A stretch of 48,536 nt of DNA from Streptosporangiaceae bacterium. GTDB taxonomy: Bacteria > Actinomycetota > Actinomycetes > Streptosporangiales > Streptosporangiaceae. Shown piece by piece: positions 1 to 8,948 of this stretch (position 1 is the stretch's first letter; each line of letters starts with the position of its first letter). A model generated the notes under the pieces. That model made no database searches. It was not told where the DNA came from and was given only the letters and a program-made list of their open reading frames with translations. The stretch lies in assembly GCA_025934635.1 (NCBI GenBank), contig JAICWX010000022.1, positions 1-48,536 of the forward strand, given 5' to 3'. Both the position numbers and the translations under genes were made by a program.

Positions 1-1
1 C

Positions 2-736
2 GGGCAGGACTCCCTGTTCGGCGGCGACGCCGAGGCCGAGGCGGTCTTCGACGTGCCGGTCCCGGCGGGGGAGTGGGATAAGTCCACCCGGCTGAACTTC
101 GAGCGCGAGATGCTCGGGCTCTACGTCTCCGACCACCCGCTCTTCGGCATCGAGCACATCATCGCCCGGGAAAGCGACTGCTCGCTCGCCGACCTGATGG
201 CGGAGGAGGCCGAACCGGCCCGGCCGCGGGCCGGTGACCGGTCGGACGCGCAGATCGTCAAGATCGGCGGCATCCTGTCCGGGGTGCAGCGCAAGGTGAC
301 CAAGCAGGGCAACCAGTGGGCCGCGGCGACGCTCGAGGACCTGGGCGGTGCCATCGAGGTGCTGTTCTTCCCCCAGACCTACCAGCTGTACGCGACCTCG
401 ATCGCCGAGGACGCGGTGGTGGTGGTCAAGGGAAAGGTCGACCGCCGGGACGACGCGCCCAAGCTGATCGCCATGGACCTCGCCATCCCGGATCTGTCCG
501 TCGACGAGTCGGGGCCGTTCGTGGTGTCGATGCCGGTGGCCCGCTGCGTGCCCCCGGTGGTGGAGCGGCTCCGGGAGGTCCTGGTGACGCACCCCGGCCC
601 GACCGAGGTGCACCTGCGGCTGCGCGGCCACGAGCGCACCACGGTGGTGCGGCTCGACGACAAACTCCGAGTAGCCACCTCACCCGCCCTGATCGGCGAT
701 CTGAAGCAGCTACTCGGTCCGGCGTGCGTCAGTTAG
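2..736 (+). CDS. dnaE: DNA polymerase III subunit alpha, C-terminal part
   Basis: This is the 3' end of the replicative polymerase alpha subunit; the frame is open from the first bases, so the N-terminal PHP and polymerase domains lie upstream. The visible part starts with the region around LFGGDAEAEAVFD, then the conserved LNFEREMLGLYVSDHPL segment, then an OB-fold (tRNA_anti type) beginning near VKIGGILSGVQRKVTKQG and running through EVLFFPQTYQ. It ends with the C-terminal tail domain. The pattern fits DnaE1 of actinomycetes. Its stop codon abuts the stop of the convergent gene on the other strand. Nothing suggests a defect. Confidence 0.93.
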   Translation, partial: GQDSLFGGDAEAEAVFDVPVPAGEWDKSTRLNFEREMLGLYVSDHPLFGIEHIIARESDCSLADLMAEEAEPARPRAGDRSDAQIVKIGGILSGVQRKVTKQGNQWAAATLEDLGGAIEVLFFPQTYQLYATSIAEDAVVVVKGKVDRRDDAPKLIAMDLAIPDLSVDESGPFVVSMPVARCVPPVVERLREVLVTHPGPTEVHLRLRGHERTTVVRLDDKLRVATSPALIGDLKQLLGPACVS

Positions 737-1846
737 CTAGCTGGTGGCCTTCGAGCCGATCAGCTGGTCCAGGAAGGTCTTGTACATCCGCAGCGTCTCA
801 CGCAGGTTCTCGGTGTCGGCGTTGTTGTCCTTGCCGTGCCGAGCGCTCAGCGAGCGCTGCTGCTCCTGAATCGCGTTCTGGCGTTCCTGGATGGCCCGCT
901 GCCGCTCCTGGATGGCCGCCTCCATCTTGGCGGTGACCTGGGCGACGACATCGGCGGCCTCAGTCACCGACGCGTGCGGGTCGTCCACGAACTTGAACTG
1001 GATCTGCTGCCACTGCTCGGCGTAGACCGTCGCGTCCGGAATCAGGTTCCCGTAGGTCAGGTCGCTGAAGTCGCCGAGCGACACCGTCGCCTCGCCGGGC
1101 CGTAGTTCGCGGTCGGCGGGGGTGGCAGCATGCCGGCCCGTGCTCCCCGTGGCCGGGGACGCATCCGCCGCGACAGCATCGGCCGCGGCAGCATCGGCCG
1201 GGGTGCCACCCACCGGGGTAGCAGCTTCCGGAGTACCGGTTTCCCGGAAACCGGCGTCCGGGACATCGGCTTCGCGGGCACCCGTGGCCGTCGGGACCGA
1301 GGCCCCCGCCGGGACATCCGCGATGGTCGCGGCGCCGGGCTGCCCCTCCGCAGCGGCAACCGGGGGAACCGTGCCGGTCTCGTCGGCCGGGCGCGCGGTG
1401 TTGCCGAACAGGTCCGGGTCGGTCGCCGGATGATCGACGTCGCCCGGCCTGGTCTCGCTGACCGGGACGTCGGGGTTGGTCTGGTCCACCGGGACGTCGG
1501 GGTCCATCGCCGCGACGGTGCCGTCCCGGCCGGCCGGCGAGCCAGCCGTCTGACCGGCAGGGACGTCCCAGTAGTCGCGCCTGCCCTGATCCGCCTGCAG
1601 GTCGCGGTCAGCCGGGACATCGCGGTCCGCCTGCAGGTCGCGGTCCGCCTGGACGTCACGGTCCGTGCCGGTCTCGTCGTACTCATCCCGCTCGTCCCGC
1701 TCGGCGCCGGTGCCGCGCAGGGCGGAGGCCACCTTCTGGAAGCGGGTCATCGGCTTGGTCTGGTCGCCTGTGTACTCTTCGTCTTCGGGCACGGCGTCGC
1801 CGCGGACGACGTAGCCGGGCCCCCGCTGCTCTTGGTCCTGGGTCAT
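737..1846 (-). CDS. Acidic repeat-containing hypothetical protein
   Basis: I recognise no named family. The N-terminal two thirds is low complexity: an acidic stretch, then short tandem repeats of the type QADRD(L/V)/PADRD, then long Ala/Pro/Thr-rich sequence likely to be disordered. The last 125 residues look folded: GEATVSLGDFSDLTYGN, a QWQQIQFKFVDDPHASV helix, a coiled coil of repeated (A/Q)IQERQ(R/N) units, and an LRETLRMYKTFLDQLIGS end. The same kind of module (a 'xxQxRFVDxPxxxV' helix and an 'LRExxxxYxxxFxxL' end) closes the next gene upstream on this strand. I chose the ATG at 1846 rather than 1855 because it is better spaced from the GGGAGAG site. Function is unknown. Confidence 0.7.
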   Translation of the reverse strand: MTQDQEQRGPGYVVRGDAVPEDEEYTGDQTKPMTRFQKVASALRGTGAERDERDEYDETGTDRDVQADRDLQADRDVPADRDLQADQGRRDYWDVPAGQTAGSPAGRDGTVAAMDPDVPVDQTNPDVPVSETRPGDVDHPATDPDLFGNTARPADETGTVPPVAAAEGQPGAATIADVPAGASVPTATGAREADVPDAGFRETGTPEAATPVGGTPADAAAADAVAADASPATGSTGRHAATPADRELRPGEATVSLGDFSDLTYGNLIPDATVYAEQWQQIQFKFVDDPHASVTEAADVVAQVTAKMEAAIQERQRAIQERQNAIQEQQRSLSARHGKDNNADTENLRETLRMYKTFLDQLIGSKATS

Positions 1847-1870
1847 TCGAATCATCTCTCCCGTAACTGA

Positions 1871-2569
1871 CTATCGGGGCGTGTCGGCGGTCCGGCTGTT
1901 CGGCTCGGCGGCACGCTCTTCCGCGATGCGGTCTTCGGCTACGCGCTCTCCGGCTACCCGGTCCTCGGCCATCCGGTTATCCGCGGTCGCGACGTTGTTT
2001 TCTGCCGAACGGGCCTGGATCTCCGCCACCCGGTCGGATCCGGCGTGGTCGCTGCGCAGGCCGGTCAGGTCCTCGAACATCGCGCGGTAGCGGATCATGG
2101 CTTCCCTGAGCTGCTCGGTGCTCGCGGACTCGACCTGCATGCCGTGCACCTCGCGGTAGCCCTCCATAGCGCGACCGTGGTGCACCGCCAGCGCATCCAT
2201 GCTGGTGGTCCTGTCCTCGGCGGGATATCCGCGATCCCGCATGACGTTCCCGATGAGCGTGTGCGCGGCGCCCACGGCCTCGGCCGGGGCGTCCACGAAC
2301 CGCTCCTGGATCACTGTCCAGTCGCCGCTGTAGCTAGCCTTCTGCTCGGGCGACAGGTCGCGGATGTTGAGAGCGCGCACGCGCCGCTCTCGCGCGGTCA
2401 GCTCGGCATCTGCCTTCTTCTTGCTGCCGTGCTTCTCTACCAGCCGGTCGTATTCCGGCCCGAACTGGCGACGTAGCCTGGCGCGCCGCATCTCAGCCGA
2501 GGCCACGACGGCCGCTACCGCCACCACGATGACGGCAATGATGATGCCTATGATTGCTCCGGTCGACAT
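1871..2569 (-). CDS. Membrane-anchored hypothetical protein with shared C-terminal module
   Basis: A 232-residue protein with one N-terminal membrane helix (about residues 4-24, IIGIIIAVIVVAVAAVVASA) followed by a basic stretch and a soluble region, so it is probably anchored with its body in the cytoplasm. The central part (SGDWTVIQERFVDAPAEAV ... EQLREAMIRYRAMFEDLTGL) matches the layout of the C-terminal module of the neighbouring downstream gene. The tail holds short RVAE/RIAEE repeats. A GGAGGT site lies 4 bases before the ATG. The 24-base gap to the next gene suggests one transcript. This arrangement is common in actinomycetes, but I know of no assigned function. Confidence 0.75.
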   Translation of the reverse strand: MSTGAIIGIIIAVIVVAVAAVVASAEMRRARLRRQFGPEYDRLVEKHGSKKKADAELTARERRVRALNIRDLSPEQKASYSGDWTVIQERFVDAPAEAVGAAHTLIGNVMRDRGYPAEDRTTSMDALAVHHGRAMEGYREVHGMQVESASTEQLREAMIRYRAMFEDLTGLRSDHAGSDRVAEIQARSAENNVATADNRMAEDRVAGERVAEDRIAEERAAEPNSRTADTPR

Positions 2570-2623
2570 TATGACCTCCGTGAGGTGTCGGAACGCCTCT
2601 CCGACTCCCCCCGCTGGTCCGGG

Positions 2624-3055
2624 CTAAACGACCAGGTTGCGCCGGATAGCCGTCAAAGCGCGGATTAGCGCCTCTCGTTCGGCCGGGCCGAACGTGGCCA
2701 GCGCCCGTTCGGTGAGCTTGTCCGTCTCGGCCCCAATCACGTCCTCCAGCGAGCGCCCCCGCTCGGTGAGCACCAGCCGGACCAGGCGGCGATCACCCGG
2801 GTGCGGCTCGCGGCGGAGCAGGCCGGCCGCCTCCATCCGGGTAGCGGCCCTGGTCACGGTGGGGGTGGCCAGTCCGAGGCGGCGGGCGATCTCACCGGGC
2901 GCCTGTCCGTCCTCGGCCCACAGCAGGCGCAGGATGAACTGCTGGCCCTCGTGCACGCCGTGCCGGGAGAAGGCCGCCGCGGTCGCCGCCGACAGGGCGT
3001 GCTTAGTCCCCCAGAACGCGGTCTGGAAATCGGGCAGCAGCTGGTCATCGGACAT
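2624..3055 (-). CDS. MarR-family transcriptional regulator
   Basis: A 143-residue winged-helix regulator of the usual MarR length. The recognition helix region is APGEIARRLGLATPTVTRAATRMEAAGLL, and the wing is the typical RREPHPGDRRLVRLVLTERG. It lies divergent from an F420-type oxidoreductase, with 77 bases between the start codons. That gap holds a 9-bp inverted repeat (3077-3085 and 3105-3113), a good candidate for its own operator. By family habit it would repress itself and its divergent neighbour and be released by a small ligand; the ligand cannot be read from sequence. Confidence 0.92.
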   Translation of the reverse strand: MSDDQLLPDFQTAFWGTKHALSAATAAAFSRHGVHEGQQFILRLLWAEDGQAPGEIARRLGLATPTVTRAATRMEAAGLLRREPHPGDRRLVRLVLTERGRSLEDVIGAETDKLTERALATFGPAEREALIRALTAIRRNLVV

Positions 3056-3076
3056 GGCACTCCCACCTTAAAGGTT

Positions 3077-3113
3077 GTTAGCCGGCTCATGGTAAACTCA
3101 TTACCCGGCTAAC
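3077..3113. promoter_or_regulatory. Inverted repeat, probable MarR operator
   Basis: GTTAGCCGG at 3077-3085 and its exact complement CCGGCTAAC at 3105-3113 flank a 19-base AT-richer centre (GGTAAACTCATTA) that should hold promoter elements for both divergent genes. The site lies between the MarR gene and the oxidoreductase start. The inverted repeat is seen directly; its role as operator is inferred from position. Confidence 0.6.
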
Positions 3114-3132
3114 GATTTCTCGGGAGGCAGTT

Positions 3133-4068
3133 ATGAAGCTCGGTATCGGCATCAGCATGTTCCCCTGGCCGGCGGAGGAGATCGGCCCGGTCGTGTCCAG
3201 GATCGCCACCGCGGCGGACGAAGCAGGCGTGGACAGCTTGTGGGTGATGGACCACTTCTTCCAGATCCGGCTGACCGGGCTGCCGCCGGAATCGCCCATG
3301 CCCGAGGCCTACGCGACGCTCGCGTTCCTCGGCGGTCTCACTAAGCAGATCAAGCTCGGCACGCTCGTGACCTCGGTGTCCTACCGGCATCCGGGGGTGC
3401 TGATCAAGGCGGTGACGACCCTCGACGTGCTGACCGGCGGCCGGGTGATCTTCGGCGCCGGTGCGGGCGCGCCGTGGAACATCCCGCTGGCCGGGCCGGG
3501 CACGGCCTTCGAGGCGGAGGGCCTCGGCATCCCGTTCCCGTCGCTGGCCGAGCGCTTCGAGCGGCTCGAGGAACTGCTGCAGATCGCGCACCAGATGTGG
3601 CGCGGCGACGAGAGCCCCTACCAGGGCCGGCACTACCAGCTGGTCCGCCCGCTCAACTCGCCGAACTCGGTGCAGCGGCCGCACCCGCCGATCATGATCG
3701 GCGGCAGCGGCGAGCGCAAGACGCTGCGCCTGGTGGCGCAGTACGCCGACGCCTGCAACCTGTTCGATGTGCAGGGCTCGGAGTTCAGCGACAACATCAG
3801 GCACAAGCTCGGCGTGCTCCGCCAGCACTGCGCGCAGGCCGGCCGCGACTTCGCCGCCATCGAGAAGACCGTGGCCACGGACTTCGACCTCGGCGCGGAC
3901 CCGAAGGCGGGCGCCGCCGCGCTGCTGTCCCACCTGCGCGAGCTGGCCGCGGCCGGAATCGGGCACGCGCTGGTCACGCCCGGCCGGGCCTGGGACGAGG
4001 CGTCCTTCGACGCGGTCGCGGCCATCCTGCCCGACGTGCATGGCATCGAGACGCAGATGCCAAGATAA
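3133..4068 (+). CDS. LLM-class F420-dependent oxidoreductase
   Basis: A 311-residue luciferase-like monooxygenase-fold (TIM barrel) protein. It begins KLGIGISMFPWPAEEIGP, followed by SLWVMDHFFQI, the LGTLVTSVSYRHPGVLIKAVTTLDVLTGGRV block and the PPIMIGGSGERKTLRLVAQYAD block, all typical of the F420-binding subgroup common in actinomycetes. Such enzymes use reduced F420 for hydride transfer; the substrate cannot be predicted. GGGAGG precedes the ATG. It is divergent from a MarR gene that probably controls it. A small membrane protein follows 4 bases after its stop and may be co-transcribed. Confidence 0.9.
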   Translation: MKLGIGISMFPWPAEEIGPVVSRIATAADEAGVDSLWVMDHFFQIRLTGLPPESPMPEAYATLAFLGGLTKQIKLGTLVTSVSYRHPGVLIKAVTTLDVLTGGRVIFGAGAGAPWNIPLAGPGTAFEAEGLGIPFPSLAERFERLEELLQIAHQMWRGDESPYQGRHYQLVRPLNSPNSVQRPHPPIMIGGSGERKTLRLVAQYADACNLFDVQGSEFSDNIRHKLGVLRQHCAQAGRDFAAIEKTVATDFDLGADPKAGAAALLSHLRELAAAGIGHALVTPGRAWDEASFDAVAAILPDVHGIETQMPR

Positions 4069-4072
4069 AGGA

Positions 4073-4597
4073 GTGCCGACGAAGGGGCGACTGGCCGCGT
4101 TCGCCGCGGCCCTGGCGGGCAGCGCGGTGCTCGGCGTGCTGGCCGGGGTCATCTGGGCCGTGGTGGCACCGCGGGCGCTGCTGCAGGAAGTCGGCCACGG
4201 TGAGGCCCAGGTCGTCAACTCAGAAAGCAGCGCGTTCATCGCCGCCGACGGGTGGTTCTGCCTGATCGTGGTGCTCGGCGGTCTGGTCACCGGCCTGGCC
4301 GGCTACCGGCTGCTGGTCCGCCGGGCGGCCTGGATCGCGACGGCCGGGCTGATCCTCGGCGCGGTGGCGGCCGTGCTGCTCGCGCTGTGGACCGGGGAGA
4401 ACATCGGCCTCGGGACCTACCGTCACCTGCTCGCCACCAGCCCCGCCGGCACCTTCTTCCACGCGTCGCTGGGCCTGGGGGCCAAGAGCACGCTGGTCTT
4501 CTGGCCGGGGATCACCTCGCTGGTCATCCTGCTGGGCGATTACGGCGCTCGCCGCCCGGAACCCGAACCGGGGTGGGTAACCGAGCAGGCCCCGTAG
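4073..4597 (+). CDS. Small integral membrane protein
   Basis: About 174 residues with four predicted membrane segments: near the N-terminus (FAAALAGSAVLGVLAGVIWA), LIVVLGGLVTGLAGY, AGLILGAVAAVLLALW and a C-terminal FWPGITSLVILLG. A loop carries LQEVGHGEAQVVNSESSAF before the second helix. It resembles unnamed actinomycete membrane proteins found just before his operons. I chose the GTG at 4073; the AAAGGAG overlaps it, so translation is probably coupled to the oxidoreductase stop four bases earlier. No function can be assigned. Confidence 0.75.
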   Translation: MPTKGRLAAFAAALAGSAVLGVLAGVIWAVVAPRALLQEVGHGEAQVVNSESSAFIAADGWFCLIVVLGGLVTGLAGYRLLVRRAAWIATAGLILGAVAAVLLALWTGENIGLGTYRHLLATSPAGTFFHASLGLGAKSTLVFWPGITSLVILLGDYGARRPEPEPGWVTEQAP

Positions 4598-4611
4598 CCG
4601 AGCAGGCTCCG

Positions 4612-4617
4612 TAGACT
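4612..4617 (+). promoter_or_regulatory. Candidate -10 element, leaderless his operon start
   Basis: TAGACT sits 6 bases before the GTG of hisD. No Shine-Dalgarno sequence lies between them, so transcription would start at or beside the GTG, giving a leaderless mRNA, which is common in actinomycetes. The -35 region is not clear. This is inferred from spacing only. Confidence 0.4.
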
Positions 4618-4623
4618 AGGCGG

Positions 4624-5946
4624 GTGAATTCCCGCACCAGCTTGCGCCGTATCGACCTGCGCGGGCACGGCCCCGCCAGCCTCAGCCGGACCGCCCTGGC
4701 CGGCGTGCTGCCCCGCGCCGCGACGGACGTCGAGGCGGCCGTCGCGCAGGTCCGCCCCATCTGCGAGGACGTGAGAAACCGCGGCGCCGAAGCCGTCCGC
4801 GAGTACACCGCCCGGTTCGACGGCGTCGACCGGCCGACCACCGTGGTGCCCGCGCAGGCCCTGGCCGACGCCCTCGCCGAGCTCGACCCCGAGGTCAGAA
4901 AGGCCCTGGAAGAGGCGGTCAGACGGACCAGGCGGGTTCATGCCGCGCAGCTGCCGGCCGAGCGGCCGGTCCAGGTGACGGACGGCCTGACCGTCACCGG
5001 CCGCTACGTCCCGGCCGGGCGGGCCGGGGTCTACGTGCCCGGCGGGCTGGTGGCCTATCCCTCCTCGGTCGTGATGAACATCGTCCCGGCCCAGGTCGCG
5101 GGCGTCGCCTCGATCGCGGTGGCATCCCCGCCGCAGCGGGACAACGGCGGGCTGCCGCACCCGTCCGTGCTGGCCGCGTGCGCGCTGCTCGGCGTGGGCG
5201 AGGTGCACGCGGCCGGCGGAGCGCAGGCGCTGGCGATGTTCGCCTACGGCACCGGTGACTGCGCGCCCGCCGACGTCATCACCGGGCCCGGCAATGTCTA
5301 CGTGGCGGCGGCCAAACGGGTACTGCGCGGCGTGGTGGGCACCGACGGCGAGAACGGCCCGACCGAGGTCGCGGTCATCGCCGACGACACCGCGAACCCC
5401 CGGTACGTCGCCGCCGATCTGGTCGCCCAGGCCGAGCACGACGAGCTCGCCGCCTGCCTGCTCATCACCCCCGACGCTGCCCTCGCCGACCGGGTGGACG
5501 CCGAGCTCCGCACGCAAGTCGCCACGGCCCGGCACCGCGAGCGGGTCGAAAAAGCGCTCCATGGCCAGTCCGCCTGCGTCCTCGTCGACGACGAGGACGC
5601 CGCGCTCGCGGTGAGCGACGCATGGGCCCCCGAGCACCTGGAGATCCAGGCCAGGGACGCGGCCAAGCTGGCGGCACGGGTCACCTGCGCGGGCGCGATC
5701 TTCGCCGGCCCGTACTCGCCCGTCTCACTCGGCGACTACCTGGCCGGCTCCAACCACGTACTGCCCACCGGCGGGACCGCGCGGCACACCAGCGGGCTGT
5801 CCGTGTTCCCGTTCCTGCGCGTGGTCAACGTGGTGGAGTGCGACCGCGAGGCGCTGGCCGCGACCGCGCCGCTCATCGACGCCCTCGGCGGCGCCGAGGA
5901 CCTCGACGCCCACGTCCAGGCCGTCCGGGTGCGGGTTCAGTCATGA
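4624..5946 (+). CDS. hisD: Histidinol dehydrogenase
   Basis: Catalyses the last two steps of histidine synthesis: NAD-dependent, zinc-dependent oxidation of histidinol to histidine. At 440 residues it has the family length. Visible signatures are [16 protein letters not shown], the nucleotide-site stretch [32 protein letters not shown] (metal ligand region), the catalytic Glu-His pair in WAPEHLEI, and [19 protein letters not shown]. The GTG start lies just after a -10-like TAGACT. It is the first gene of hisD-hisC-hisB-hisH-priA-hisF; its stop overlaps the hisC ATG (ATGA). Confidence 0.98.
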   Translation: MNSRTSLRRIDLRGHGPASLSRTALAGVLPRAATDVEAAVAQVRPICEDVRNRGAEAVREYTARFDGVDRPTTVVPAQALADALAELDPEVRKALEEAVRRTRRVHAAQLPAERPVQVTDGLTVTGRYVPAGRAGVYVPGGLVAYPSSVVMNIVPAQVAGVASIAVASPPQRDNGGLPHPSVLAACALLGVGEVHAAGGAQALAMFAYGTGDCAPADVITGPGNVYVAAAKRVLRGVVGTDGENGPTEVAVIADDTANPRYVAADLVAQAEHDELAACLLITPDAALADRVDAELRTQVATARHRERVEKALHGQSACVLVDDEDAALAVSDAWAPEHLEIQARDAAKLAARVTCAGAIFAGPYSPVSLGDYLAGSNHVLPTGGTARHTSGLSVFPFLRVVNVVECDREALAATAPLIDALGGAEDLDAHVQAVRVRVQS

Positions 5947-7007
5947 TCAATGTCCGGGATGACCTCACTGACCTCACCCCGTACGGCGCGCCGCAGATCG
6001 ACGTGCCGGTCCGGCTGAACACCAACGAGAACCCGTACCCGCCGAGCCCGGCCATGGTCGCGGCGATCGCCGGCGCCGTCGCCGAGGCGGCGGGCACGCT
6101 GAACCGGTACCCCGACCGGGACGCGACCGAGCTGCGCAAGGACCTGGCCGATTACCTCGGGCACGGGCTGACCGGCGGCCACGTCTGGGCGGCGAACGGG
6201 TCCAACGAGATCATCCAGCAGCTGTTCCAGGCGTTCGGCGGTCCGGGCCGGCTCGCCCTCGGCTTCGACCCCGGCTACTCCATGCACTCCCTGCTCGCCC
6301 GGGTCACCAGCACCGGCTGGACCTCGGCCGCCCGCGACGAGGACTTCGGGCTCGACCCGGAGCGGGCCGTCGCCGTGATCGCGGAGCACCGCCCGCACCT
6401 GGTCTTCCTCACGTCCCCGAACAACCCGACCGGGACCTCCGCCTCGCCGCAGCTGATCGAGGCCATCTGTGCCGCCGCGCCGGGCCTGGTCGTGGTGGAC
6501 GAGGCCTACGCGGAGTTCGCCCGCGAGGGCACGCCGAGCGCGCTCACGCTGCTTCCCCGCTACCCGCAGCTGGTCGTCACCCGCACCATGTCCAAGGCGT
6601 TCGCCCTGGCCGGAGGCAGGGTCGGATACCTGGCCGCCGCCCCCGAGCTGGTCGACAAGCTCCTGCTCGTCCGGCTGCCCTACCACCTTTCCGCGGTCAC
6701 CCAGGCGATGGCGCGCGCCGTACTCGCGCACGCCGCCGAACCGCTGGCCACCGTCACGTCCCTTCGGACCGAACGAGACGGCCTCGTCGCCTGGCTCAGG
6801 CAGCGCGGGCTCTCGGTGGCCGACTCGGACGCCAACTTCGTGCTGTTCGGCGAGTTCGACTCGTGCCGGGCCGTCTGGGAGGCGCTGCTCGACCGCGGCG
6901 TGCTGGTACGTGAAGTAGGCCCGCCGCGCTGGCTGCGGGTCACGGTAGGAACGCCGGAGGAAATGGCGGCGTTCCGTAACGCCCTGGAAGAGGTACTCAG
7001 TTCGTGA
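5943..7007 (+). CDS. hisC: Histidinol-phosphate aminotransferase
   Basis: PLP-dependent class I/II aminotransferase that converts imidazole acetol phosphate and glutamate to histidinol phosphate; 354 residues. Signatures: [13 protein letters not shown] near the N-terminus, [39 protein letters not shown], and the PLP lysine in [17 protein letters not shown] longer open frame exists upstream, but the ATG at 5943 overlapping the hisD stop is clearly the start, since [18 protein letters not shown] begins the conserved protein. Its stop overlaps the hisB GTG. Confidence 0.97.
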   Translation: MINVRDDLTDLTPYGAPQIDVPVRLNTNENPYPPSPAMVAAIAGAVAEAAGTLNRYPDRDATELRKDLADYLGHGLTGGHVWAANGSNEIIQQLFQAFGGPGRLALGFDPGYSMHSLLARVTSTGWTSAARDEDFGLDPERAVAVIAEHRPHLVFLTSPNNPTGTSASPQLIEAICAAAPGLVVVDEAYAEFAREGTPSALTLLPRYPQLVVTRTMSKAFALAGGRVGYLAAAPELVDKLLLVRLPYHLSAVTQAMARAVLAHAAEPLATVTSLRTERDGLVAWLRQRGLSVADSDANFVLFGEFDSCRAVWEALLDRGVLVREVGPPRWLRVTVGTPEEMAAFRNALEEVLSS

Positions 7008-7597
7008 ACCGCGTGGCCCGGGTGGAGCGGCTCACCCACGAGACGCAGATCATGGTCGAGCTCGACCTGGACGGCATCGGCATCGTCGAGGTCGACACCG
7101 GCGTGCCGTTCTTCGACCACATGCTGGCCCAGCTGGGCAAGCACGGCAGCCTCGACCTGACCGTGCGGGCCAAGGGCGACGTGCACATCGACGCGCACCA
7201 CACCGTGGAGGACAGCGCGATCACCCTGGGCCAGGCGCTCCGGGAGGCGCTGGGCGACAAGTCCGGCATCGCCCGGTTCGGCAACGCGCTGGTGCCGCTG
7301 GACGAGACGCTGGTGCAGGCCGCGGTGGACCTGTCCGGGCGTCCCTACGTGGTGCACCACGAGCCGGACGGCATGGCGCCGCTCATCGGTGCCTACGACA
7401 CCACGCTGACCAGGCACATCTTCGAGTCGCTGGCGTTCTCCGCGGGGATCTGCCTGCATGTGCGGGTGATCGAGGGCCGCAACCCCCACCACATCGTGGA
7501 GGCCCAGTTCAAGGCGGTGGCCCGGGCGCTGCGCGCGGCGGCGGCGCCCGACCCGCGGGCCGGCGGCATCCCCAGCACCAAGGGGGTTCTCGGCTGA
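7004..7597 (+). CDS. hisB: Imidazoleglycerol-phosphate dehydratase
   Basis: Monofunctional dehydratase, 197 residues, the usual length for actinobacteria (no phosphatase domain). Manganese-binding His/Glu motifs are in place: [30 protein letters not shown], the RPYVVHH block and [16 protein letters not shown], then [20 protein letters not shown]. It starts with a GTG that overlaps the hisC stop, and its own stop shares a base with the hisH ATG, so translation is coupled through the operon. Confidence 0.97.
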   Translation: MNRVARVERLTHETQIMVELDLDGIGIVEVDTGVPFFDHMLAQLGKHGSLDLTVRAKGDVHIDAHHTVEDSAITLGQALREALGDKSGIARFGNALVPLDETLVQAAVDLSGRPYVVHHEPDGMAPLIGAYDTTLTRHIFESLAFSAGICLHVRVIEGRNPHHIVEAQFKAVARALRAAAAPDPRAGGIPSTKGVLG

Positions 7598-8223
7598 TGC
7601 CCCGGGTGGTGGTACTCGACTACGGGTCCGGGAACCTGCGCTCGGCGCAGCGCGCGCTGGAGCGGGTCGGCGCGCAGGTCGAGGTGACCGCGGACCCGGA
7701 CGCCGCGCTGGACTGCGACGGCCTCGCCGTGCCCGGCGTGGGCGCGTTCGCGGCCTGCATGACCGGGCTGCGCACGGCCGGCGGCGACAAGCTGATTGCC
7801 CGGAGGCTGGAGCTGGGCCGTCCCGTGCTCGGCATCTGCGTGGGCATGCAGGTGCTGTTCGCCGCGGGCGTGGAGCACGGGGTCTGGACGGACGGCTGCG
7901 GAGCCTGGCCCGGCACGGTGGAGCGCCTCGACGCGGGGATCCTGCCCCACATGGGCTGGAACACGGTCACCCCGCCGCCCGGCTCGGCGCTGTTCACCGG
8001 GATCGATCCCGGCACGCGGTTCTACTTCGTGCACTCCTACGCGCTGCGCGCCCCCGCCGCGACCGAACTTGCCGCCGCCGGCGCGCTGATCACCTGGGCC
8101 GAGCACGGCGAGCCGTTCGCCGCCGCGGCCGAGCAGGGAGTGCTGGCCGCGACGCAGTTCCACCCCGAGAAGTCCGGCGACGCCGGCGCTACCCTGCTCG
8201 CCAACTGGCTGGAGACACTGTGA
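7597..8223 (+). CDS. hisH: Imidazole glycerol phosphate synthase, glutaminase subunit
   Basis: Class I glutamine amidotransferase that supplies ammonia to HisF. At 208 residues it is full length. It opens [19 protein letters not shown]; the nucleophile Cys is in [11 protein letters not shown] and the His-Glu of the triad is in [12 protein letters not shown] near the C-terminus. PHMGWNTV is also conserved. Unusually close packing continues: the ATG shares a base with the hisB stop, and the stop overlaps the priA GTG. The HisF partner lies one gene further on. Confidence 0.97.
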   Translation: MPRVVVLDYGSGNLRSAQRALERVGAQVEVTADPDAALDCDGLAVPGVGAFAACMTGLRTAGGDKLIARRLELGRPVLGICVGMQVLFAAGVEHGVWTDGCGAWPGTVERLDAGILPHMGWNTVTPPPGSALFTGIDPGTRFYFVHSYALRAPAATELAAAGALITWAEHGEPFAAAAEQGVLAATQFHPEKSGDAGATLLANWLETL

Positions 8224-8948
8224 GCGCCCTCACCCTGCTGCCCGCCGTCGATGTCACCGACGGGCACGCGGTCCAGCTCGTCCAGGGCGTGGCCGGCAGC
8301 GGCGGCCAGTACGGCGACCCGATGGAGGCCGCGCTGGCCTGGCAGCGGGCCGGGGCCTCCTGGATCCACCTGGTGGACCTGGACGCCGCGTTCGGCCGCG
8401 GGTCGAACGCGGACCTGCTCGCCGACGTGGTGCGCAAGGTCGACGTCCAGGTGGAGATGTCCGGCGGCATCAGGGACGACGCCTCGCTGGAGCGCGCGCT
8501 CGGCACCGGCTGCGCCCGGGTCAACATCGGCACCGCGGCGCTGGAGAACCCGGACTGGGTGCGCTCGGTCATCGCCCGGCACGGGGAGCGGGTCGCGGTC
8601 GGCCTCGACGTGCGCGGCACCCGGCTGGCCGCCCGCGGCTGGACCGCCGAGGGCGGTGAGCTGTACGAGACGCTGGACCGGCTGGACGCCGAGGGCTGCG
8701 CCCGGTACGTGGTCACCGACGTGCTCAAGGACGGCATGCTGCGCGGCCCCAACCTGGCCCTGCTCCGCGACGTCTGCGCCCGCACGTCCGCGCCGGTGGT
8801 GGCCAGCGGCGGCGTGTCCGCCCTGGCCGACCTGCGGGCCATCGCGGAGCTCGTCCCGCTCGGCGTGGAGGGCGCGATCGTCGGCACCGCCCTCTACGAG
8901 GGCGCGTTCACCCTGGAGCAGGCCCTGGCTGAGGTGTCGTCGCCGTGA
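8220..8948 (+). CDS. priA: Phosphoribosyl isomerase A (HisA/TrpF bifunctional)
   Basis: A 242-residue (beta-alpha)8 barrel that isomerises ProFAR in histidine synthesis. In actinobacteria this protein (PriA) usually also isomerises phosphoribosyl anthranilate, replacing TrpF. The two catalytic Asp regions are visible: [18 protein letters not shown] and the [20 protein letters not shown] stretch. [14 protein letters not shown] and [12 protein letters not shown] are the phosphate-binding loops. No trpF is present near the trp genes 6 kb downstream, which agrees with a dual role. The start is the GTG overlapping the hisH stop. Confidence 0.95.
   Translation: MSALTLLPAVDVTDGHAVQLVQGVAGSGGQYGDPMEAALAWQRAGASWIHLVDLDAAFGRGSNADLLADVVRKVDVQVEMSGGIRDDASLERALGTGCARVNIGTAALENPDWVRSVIARHGERVAVGLDVRGTRLAARGWTAEGGELYETLDRLDAEGCARYVVTDVLKDGMLRGPNLALLRDVCARTSAPVVASGGVSALADLRAIAELVPLGVEGAIVGTALYEGAFTLEQALAEVSSP

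Noticed and set aside
1122..1870. Plus-strand open frames over the acidic repeat protein
   Set aside because: They are shadows of the minus-strand gene, lack ribosome-binding sites and are Arg/Gly-rich without domain signals.
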